This document shows, piece after piece, positions 4,997 to 5,173 of a stretch of 5,173 bases of DNA. Within the stretch, counting starts at the first letter, position 1. Every line of letters begins with the position of its first letter. The notes beneath the pieces are model-generated. The model saw only the letters and a list, made by a program, of their open reading frames with translations. It was not told where the DNA came from and ran no database searches. The stretch is from NCBI GenBank assembly GCA_024402455.1, contig JAKSTS010000091.1, positions 1 to 5,173 of the forward strand, given 5' to 3'. Both the position numbers and the translations under genes were made by a program. The DNA comes from Treponemataceae bacterium (GTDB lineage: Bacteria > Spirochaetota > Spirochaetia > Treponematales > Treponemataceae).

Positions 4997-5068
4997 TGTC
5001 ATGCCGAATTTAGTTCGGCATCTATGCTATATATAGCGTATAGATCCTGAACTAAATTCAGGATGACA
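4997..5068. repeat. Paired-palindrome repeat element, copy 3
   Basis: The outer arms TGTCAT (4997-5002) and ATGACA (5063-5068) enclose ATGCCGAA (5001-5008) with TTCGGCAT (5014-5021) and ATCCTGAA (5044-5051) with TTCAGGAT (5057-5064). The middle spacer is itself palindromic, around GCTATATATAGC. It could fold as a three-hairpin cruciform or RNA. Confidence 0.8.
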
Positions 5069-5103
5069 TTATGTATTAAACTATTTGGACACCCCCCCTG
5101 TCT

Positions 5104-5173
5104 GCAGACCCTGAAACCAGTTCAGGGTGACAGGTTGTGCAGGTTTCGGCTTGAATTAGTCAAAAAAAAAGAA
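5104..5173 (+). repeat. 70-base direct repeat, right copy (reaches window end)
   Basis: This second copy of 4926-4995 lies 178 bases downstream. It holds one palindrome, ACCCTGAA (5108-5115) with TTCAGGGT (5121-5128), followed by GACA, without a matching left hairpin. It is preceded by C7 (5092-5098) and by the palindrome GTCTGCAGAC (5100-5109). The match runs to the last base, so the true repeat may be longer. Confidence 0.9.

Noticed and set aside
4805..5173. A CRISPR array
   Set aside because: The repeats are hairpin pairs of varying sequence and uneven spacing, and the only exact direct repeat is 70 bases with a 178-base offset. No cas gene is present.

Overview
The window reads like a piece of a host-associated spirochaete chromosome, most likely a Treponema. 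This is inferred from the mix of genes: a BspA-type leucine-rich-repeat lipoprotein with a relaxed lipobox, a small exported DUF2147 protein, an AT-leaning sequence, a TTG-started tyrS, and many short 'TGTCAT...GAA-loop-TTC' palindromes between genes. No single marker proves the genus.

Layout. Positions 1-303 (+) hold the last 100 codons of a PHP-family histidinol-phosphatase-like gene, followed by a hairpin terminator at 360-401. Positions 304-604 are non-coding and contain an inverted-repeat-bounded module (430-592) around a two-hairpin repeat element. Positions 605-1837 (-) encode tyrosyl-tRNA synthetase. It starts at a TTG with a good Shine-Dalgarno sequence, not at the ATG of the longer open frame, whose first 34 codons partly come from a repeat palindrome. 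Positions 1838-2327 (-) form a long tyrS leader. Positions 2328-2855 (-) encode the secreted DUF2147 protein, with its own hairpin terminator. Positions 3039-4727 (+) encode a 562-residue BspA-like lipoprotein, transcribed divergently from the DUF2147 gene. Positions 4728-5173 carry no gene. They are packed with hairpins and paired palindromes, including a 70-base direct repeat (69/70 identical, 178-base offset) whose second copy runs exactly to the window edge.

The most notable find is the tyrS leader. A strong promoter (TTGACA, 17-base spacer, TGtTAAAGT) is followed 9 bases later by an ATG opening a 34-codon reading frame with three Tyr codons in four (TAC CTT TAC TAT). Just before its stop codon lies TGCGGAAG, which can pair over 8 bp with CTTCCGCA. 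That second segment also forms the 5' arm of a downstream terminator ending in T8. This is the logic of ribosome-mediated transcription attenuation, with tyrosine codons as sensor and tyrosyl-tRNA synthetase as output. The pairings and codons are visible directly; the regulatory function is inferred.

The second theme is a family of at least nine short hairpins with the frame (A)(T/C)NYYGAA-5nt-TTCRRN(A/G)T. Their stem bases vary between copies but always stay complementary. They occur mostly as head-to-head pairs closed by TGTCAT/ATGACA-type outer arms.
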